Shown piece by piece: positions 32,401 to 35,361 of a stretch of DNA of 35,361 bases. Position 1 is the first letter of the stretch. Every line of letters begins with the position of its first letter. The translations under genes were made by a program, and so were the position numbers. The DNA comes from Gemmatimonadota bacterium (GTDB lineage Bacteria; Gemmatimonadota; Gemmatimonadetes; Longimicrobiales; Gaopeijiaceae). The DNA lies in contig JAWKQN010000029.1 of NCBI GenBank assembly GCA_041390125.1, positions 1-35,361 of the forward strand, written 5' to 3'. The notes beneath the pieces were generated by a model. The model was not told where the DNA came from and ran no database searches. It worked only from the letters and a program-made list of their open reading frames with translations.

Positions 32401-33538
32401 GGACGAGTTCGGCGCGGTGTTCCTGGCCTTCAACCGCATGGTGGCGCGTCTGGGAACCACCCGCGACGCGTTGACCCGCACGACGCGGCGCACCCAGGCG
32501 ATCGTCGAGGAGGCTGCGACCGGCGTGATCGCGCTCGATCCCGAGGGCCAGGTCGTGCTCGTCAACCCACGGGCCGAGGCCATCCTGGCGGCGGACCTCG
32601 TCCCGGGCGAGGTGCTGCCGCGGTCGGCCGGCGAGCGAGCCCATGCCTTCGCGGCCTGGGTGGACCGCTTCTTCGAGGACGGGCTGCCCGAAGGCACGGT
32701 CGAGTTCGAGTTCGGGGAGCGGCGCGTCCGCGCCCGGGGCCGTCGGATCTCGCGCGCCGAGCCCCTCGGCGGTGCGGTCTTCAGCCTCGCGGACGTGACC
32801 GACGAGATGCGGGCCGAGCGCGTGCTGGCCTGGGGCGAGATGGCACGGCAGATCGCCCACGAGGTCAAGAACCCCTTGACCCCCATCAAGTTGAGCGTGC
32901 AGCACATCCAGCGTGCCTGGGACGACGGCGTGAACGACTACGGCACCGTGCTGCAACGCAACGTGGGGGCGATCCTGGGGGAGATCGACCGTCTCGCCGA
33001 GATCGCAGGCAGCTTCTCCCGCTTCTCCGCCCCCGAGGGGGAAGGCGAGGGCGCGCCGCTGGAGCGCGTCGAGGTGGGGCCCGTCGTCGCCGACCTGCTG
33101 GCGTTGTACGCCGCGCCGGAGGACGGCGTGCGCTTCGAGGCGGATATCGCGGCGGGCCTGCCGCCGGTGCGGGCGCGCGAAGCGCAGCTGAAGGAAGTCC
33201 TGGTCAACCTCCTCGAGAACGCGCGCACCGCGGTAGGCGAGCGCGGCACCGTGCGCGTCCAGGCGGAGGCGCGCGCGGGCCTGATCGAAGTCTGCGTCGT
33301 CGACGATGGCGTGGGCATTCCCGCCGCCGACCTCGCACGGGTGTTCGAGCCGCGCTTCTCCACCCGCTCGCGTGGCACCGGACTCGGGCTCGCCATCGTG
33401 CGGCGGCTCGTGGAATCGTGGGGGGGAAGCGTGAGCGCGGAGAGCGCCAGCGGCGAAGGGACGGTCGTCCGGATCCTGCTATCGCCTTGGCTCGCGGGTG
33501 CCGAGACTGGCGGGGCCGGCGCGGAGACGCGAGCTTGA
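29495..33538 (+). CDS. Giant NtrY-like membrane sensor histidine kinase
   Basis: A 1347-residue kinase, far longer than the usual 700-residue NtrY. Order: two helices (about 17-72), an extracytoplasmic domain (about 73-270), a multi-helix membrane block (about 271-506), a second extracytoplasmic domain (about 507-722), helices at about 723-741 and 766-790, a third sensor segment (790-915), a helix (916-938), HAMP (938-990), PAS (about 1003-1095), and the kinase. The phosphorylated histidine is His1122 in QIAHEVKNPLTPIKLS, the NtrY-type H-box; NLLENA, DDGVGIP and GTGLGLA are the N, G1 and G2 boxes. No response-regulator gene follows, unlike ntrYX; a regulatory gene is next. The stimulus is unknown. 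Confidence 0.9.
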   Translation: MSAARMQTRWGWVALGSLLAWLRWPSWLWIAGALGALGLGWAVGRWRGRGPLALTLLAGAAAAVAGVGVETLHRITQEWPTYWSRQEAQAGEALQQRIEALIARGDAAVADVAASSGTVLPTLEDLEDARGRGGLSALAVYDLSGVPLLWTGVHHGEVPEAVRTDFRSYLYHETPLFGYLYFTLPSPGGQTVVVGAALLRAELPATLAAGEHESFASRFREGTGEEIRISTGERVQGPAVWDFRWEERTLFSMQVVRPAQAERYRSTQGRWARRVLALALAAWLVLLRLSPLSWRVPAVALTVGALALLLPVERLFGVLPFFSPADYLLPGLPASLGRVMLVVGALAIWLGLVSPPSRRGGPLVTALATAVGLPLLIGWLAAGASTSILAGPEARWIVYTLVLATAAAIVAVQALSLGRPRRGDHGLRMGWLVLALGVAVGAALLLGRRVQAGLPVAPLWAAGWAAPAALAAWALGSRPGRLRSAVTVVAGALLALSAVVPVAWGQRTQARMRSVGDELTRLGSASDPYVEFLLERAGEEMRRLQDEVERPIELLYETWQASGLADVEIPLWLTLWAPDNLPREVLPIGMGTDTPDLSAADLDQARASGQSAIRRVDRPDLLYLGIYPLGDGAVGSVAIPPRRELVGTSPLGPLFSGVERTRDSPLSLVPVEYEGAADGEARLDWTAADGGLTAERVVAFPDGAYRARYRLDLSGTWLALVRGTLLFAGGVALVGLLFAAGRAVELRPQGGYGIAWSGVLTSFRGRVTLGLFGFFLLSTVVIGILALRTLARAADRTAEALATRVAEEAAQSFPGPGRDLGPLAAQVGADLLLYRDGALLSGAVVELVELGIYPGWLPMDVHQALSGGQALTASAPGQVGRWHYVMAYRSLGDGRVLASPASLQVGATALRRRETFEVLGFILLLGGAFSLGLALLVGRTLTRPIETLRVASERVGAGNLEVRLPEEREDEFGAVFLAFNRMVARLGTTRDALTRTTRRTQAIVEEAATGVIALDPEGQVVLVNPRAEAILAADLVPGEVLPRSAGERAHAFAAWVDRFFEDGLPEGTVEFEFGERRVRARGRRISRAEPLGGAVFSLADVTDEMRAERVLAWGEMARQIAHEVKNPLTPIKLSVQHIQRAWDDGVNDYGTVLQRNVGAILGEIDRLAEIAGSFSRFSAPEGEGEGAPLERVEVGPVVADLLALYAAPEDGVRFEADIAAGLPPVRAREAQLKEVLVNLLENARTAVGERGTVRVQAEARAGLIEVCVVDDGVGIPAADLARVFEPRFSTRSRGTGLGLAIVRRLVESWGGSVSAESASGEGTVVRILLSPWLAGAETGGAGAETRA

Positions 33539-33542
33539 CGCC

Positions 33543-34181
33543 GTGACGCAACACTCCACCCCCGACGGCTCCACCCGGGGCCTGCGCCCGCCCGCGCGCC
33601 GCTTGGCGAGCGAGCCCCAGTTCCGTGGGTTGGACCGCACCGATCTCGGCGGCTGGATGGGCGAGCACGCGTCCGTGCTGGCGTCCCGCTGGCTGCTGGA
33701 CGTCGACGCCCGCGCGGGAGGACTCGACCCGGAGGCGAAGGCGCTGCTCGGGGAGTTCTACGACGAGCTGCTCACGCTGCTCCCCGCCTGTCTCGGTCCC
33801 TATCGCACCCAGGTCGAGCCGTACTGGCGCCAGTGCGCCGAGCTGTACGGCTCCGTGGGCGCGATGCGGGGGTTGGCCGCCGGCGAGATCATCGACGAGT
33901 TCCAGCTGCTGCGGGAGGCGACCATCCGCTTGATGTTCGTCACGCCGCCCTCGGTGCGGGGGACGCCGATGCTCCTGCGGGAGATCCTGCGGCTCAACCG
34001 GATCATCGATCGGGGCGTGACGTTCGCCAACGTGGGCCACACCGACGCGCTCTTCTTCGCGCTGTTCCACGGCTCCGGCGCTCCGAGCAGCCTCTCCACG
34101 GAGCAACTCGCGGAGGTGCGCGACCAGCTCGCCACCATCCGGTCGGACGTGCGGCGGATCCTGGTCCACCTGCGCACCTGA
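33543..34181 (+). CDS. Regulator resembling RsbRD N-terminal domain
   Basis: A 212-residue soluble, all-helical protein starting at GTG 33543, four bases after the kinase stop. The region from GWMGEHASVLASRW to LLREATIRLMF, with YGSVGAMRGLAAGEIIDEFQLLRE in its centre, resembles the RsbRD N-terminal domain found in stress-sensing RsbR-like proteins and in many sensor proteins. No STAS, phosphatase or output domain is present. Co-transcription with the kinase suggests it takes part in that pathway. The family call is by eye; a different helical sensor domain is possible. Confidence 0.5.
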   Translation: MTQHSTPDGSTRGLRPPARRLASEPQFRGLDRTDLGGWMGEHASVLASRWLLDVDARAGGLDPEAKALLGEFYDELLTLLPACLGPYRTQVEPYWRQCAELYGSVGAMRGLAAGEIIDEFQLLREATIRLMFVTPPSVRGTPMLLREILRLNRIIDRGVTFANVGHTDALFFALFHGSGAPSSLSTEQLAEVRDQLATIRSDVRRILVHLRT

Positions 34182-34185
34182 CGCG

Positions 34186-34217
34186 ACGGGCGCCGGCGCG
34201 ACCGCGCCGACGCCCGT
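34186..34217. terminator. GC-rich hairpin between convergent genes
   Basis: acgggcg (34186-34192) pairs with cgcccgt (34211-34217), and cggcgc (34194-34199) with gcgccg (34204-34209), around a 4-nt loop with one C-A mismatch: 13 base pairs. It starts five bases after the stop of the upstream gene. No T run follows on either strand, so this is a hairpin-only terminator candidate. Confidence 0.45.
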
Positions 34218-34234
34218 GGACCCATCGCTCGGTC

Positions 34235-34265
34235 CCGGCTCCCGGAGCGTCCGCTCCGGACCGGG
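34235..34265. terminator. Second hairpin between convergent genes
   Basis: ccggagcg (34242-34249) and cgctccgg (34252-34259) form an inner stem, extended by cccgg/ccggg (34235-34239 and 34261-34265). It sits 20 bases past the pntB stop on that strand. Like the first hairpin it lacks a T tract; the two may stop transcription from both sides. Confidence 0.4.
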
Positions 34266-34285
34266 GCAGCTCCGAAGCGGCCCGC

Positions 34286-35361
34286 CTACAGCTCGCGCAC
34301 GGCCTTCACCAGCCCCGACACCGCCTCCTTCGCGTCCGCGAAGAACATCATCGTCTTGTCCATGTAGAACAGGTCGTTGTCGATGCCGGCGAACCCGGGG
34401 CTCAAGCTCCGCTTGATGACGATCACGTTCCGGGCCCGATCCACGTCCAGGATGGGCATGCCGGCGATGACGCTCTTGGGATCGCGCGCGGCCGGGTTGA
34501 CCACGTCGTTCGCGCCCACGATCAGCACCGCGTCCGTCCGCTCGAACTCGTCGTTGATGTCGTCGAGGTCGAACAGCTTGTCGTAGGGCACGTCGGCCTC
34601 GGCGAGCAGCACGTTCATGTGTCCGGGCATCCGGCCCGCCACCGGGTGGATGGCATACCGCACGTCGACACCCCGCTCGGCCAGGATATCCGCCATCTTG
34701 CGCAGCTCGTGCTGGGCCTGCGCCACCGCCAGGCCGTACCCGGGCACGACGATCACGGACTGGGCGTAGCCCAGCACCATGGCCGCCTGCTCCGCGTCGA
34801 CGTCCCGGACGGGCCGATCGCCGCGCGAGATCTTGGCCGCCCCCTCGACCGCGCCGAACGCACCGAACGCCACGTTGGCGAGCGAGCGGTTCATGGCCTT
34901 GCACATCAGCTGCGTCAGGATGAGGCCGGATGCACCCACCAACGCGCCCGCGATGATCAGGATGTGGTTCCCGATCACGAATCCGGCCGCGGAGGCGGCC
35001 AGACCGGAGTAGGAGTTCAGGAGGGAGATCACGACCGGCATGTCGGCTCCACCGATCGGGATGACCAGCAGGATGCCGAGCAGCAGCGCGAGCCCGTTGA
35101 AGACCCAGAACAGCGTGGAGGACGGTTCCTGGGCCACCAGGAAGACGGCAATCCCGATGAGGCCCAGGAACAGCAGCGCGCTGACCGTCTTCTGGAGCGG
35201 GAACGTGATGGGGCTCCCGGTCATCATGCCCTGCAGCTTGGCGAAGGCGATGAAGCTCCCCGACAGCGTCACCGCCCCGATGAGCGTGCTCAGCATGAGG
35301 GTGGAGCCCTCCATGCCAGGCAGGCCGGACGGTGCCACGCTGAGACGCACGAACTCGGCGG
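34286..35361 (-). CDS. pntB: NAD(P) transhydrogenase subunit beta, N-terminus outside window
   Basis: The C-terminal 357 or so residues of PntB; the frame stays open to the window edge, and about 100 N-terminal residues lie beyond it. Membrane helices (VTLSGSFIAFAKLQG, LLFLGLIGIAVFLV, GLALLLGILLVI) are followed by IGGADMPVVISLLNSYSG, the family hallmark, and LTQLMCKAMNRSL. The soluble NADP domain has VIVVPGYGLAVAQAQHEL, YAIHPVAGRMPGHMNVLLAEA, IVGANDVVNPAA and KRSLSPGFAG. It couples proton entry to hydride transfer from NADH to NADP+. An in-frame GTG at 35350 is not the start; it falls within the conserved domain. Confidence 0.95.
   Translation of the reverse strand, partial: AEFVRLSVAPSGLPGMEGSTLMLSTLIGAVTLSGSFIAFAKLQGMMTGSPITFPLQKTVSALLFLGLIGIAVFLVAQEPSSTLFWVFNGLALLLGILLVIPIGGADMPVVISLLNSYSGLAASAAGFVIGNHILIIAGALVGASGLILTQLMCKAMNRSLANVAFGAFGAVEGAAKISRGDRPVRDVDAEQAAMVLGYAQSVIVVPGYGLAVAQAQHELRKMADILAERGVDVRYAIHPVAGRMPGHMNVLLAEADVPYDKLFDLDDINDEFERTDAVLIVGANDVVNPAARDPKSVIAGMPILDVDRARNVIVIKRSLSPGFAGIDNDLFYMDKTMMFFADAKEAVSGLVKAVREL

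Overview
The window is a dense, very GC-rich bacterial chromosome segment with strongly G/C-biased third codon positions. It is built mostly of housekeeping genes in tightly packed operons, often with overlapping stop and start codons (ATGA, GTGA, TTGA). The mix is ychF, rpsF, rplI, rsfS, smc, dnaX, ybaB, recR, an MglA/MglB-type polarity pair, bshB1 (bacillithiol), many TTG/GTG starts and TolC/HlyD/MacB-type export. This best fits a Gemmatimonadota-like didermic bacterium. That placement is an inference from gene content, not from a marker comparison.

Layout. 1-428 (-): 3' part missing of an unrecognised protein. 430-629: intergenic region with a consensus promoter followed at once by a textbook intrinsic terminator. 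630-4308 (+): ychF, a fused S6-S18 ribosomal protein gene, a DUF2232/YybS-like membrane protein, rplI and rsfS. 4383-10773 (+): a tail-anchored protein with a degenerate BY-kinase/MinD-like domain overlapping smc, then smc, a metallo-beta-lactamase-fold hydrolase and yraN. 10795-10926 (+): a strong promoter and the small SRP RNA (ffs). 10948-17892 (+): dnaX, ybaB, recR, a small membrane protein, mglB-like, mglA, pgsA, cinA and an alpha/beta hydrolase. 17960-19683 (+): grpE and dnaJ. 19673-21924 (-): nifS/iscS-type cysteine desulfurase and mnmA, a tRNA 2-thiouridine pair. 22070-22411 (+): a small HIRAN-like protein. 22435-28475 (-): tolC, hlyD, two MacB-type permeases and bshB1. 28681-29394 (-): a secreted protein with a candidate promoter. 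29495-34181 (+): a giant NtrY-like sensor kinase and an RsbRD-N-like regulator. 34286-35361 (-): pntB, cut by the window end.

How the genes work together. The left half is translation and ribosome assembly (YchF, S6/S18, L9, RsfS), SRP targeting and chromosome maintenance (SMC, DnaX, YbaB, RecR). The middle is a cell-polarity GTPase switch next to phospholipid synthesis and the GrpE/DnaJ chaperones. The right half is envelope export, thiol metabolism, signalling and transhydrogenase.

The most striking observation is the single reading frame joining bS6 to bS18 through an acidic linker, with no separate rpsR at the usual place before rplI. Other points worth following are the promoter-terminator pair before ychF, the pseudo-ATPase translationally coupled to smc, the export operon with two permeases but no ATPase, and the SRP RNA gene lying inside an apparent N-terminal extension of dnaX. 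No mobile elements, CRISPR arrays or rRNA genes were seen, and no intact tRNA.
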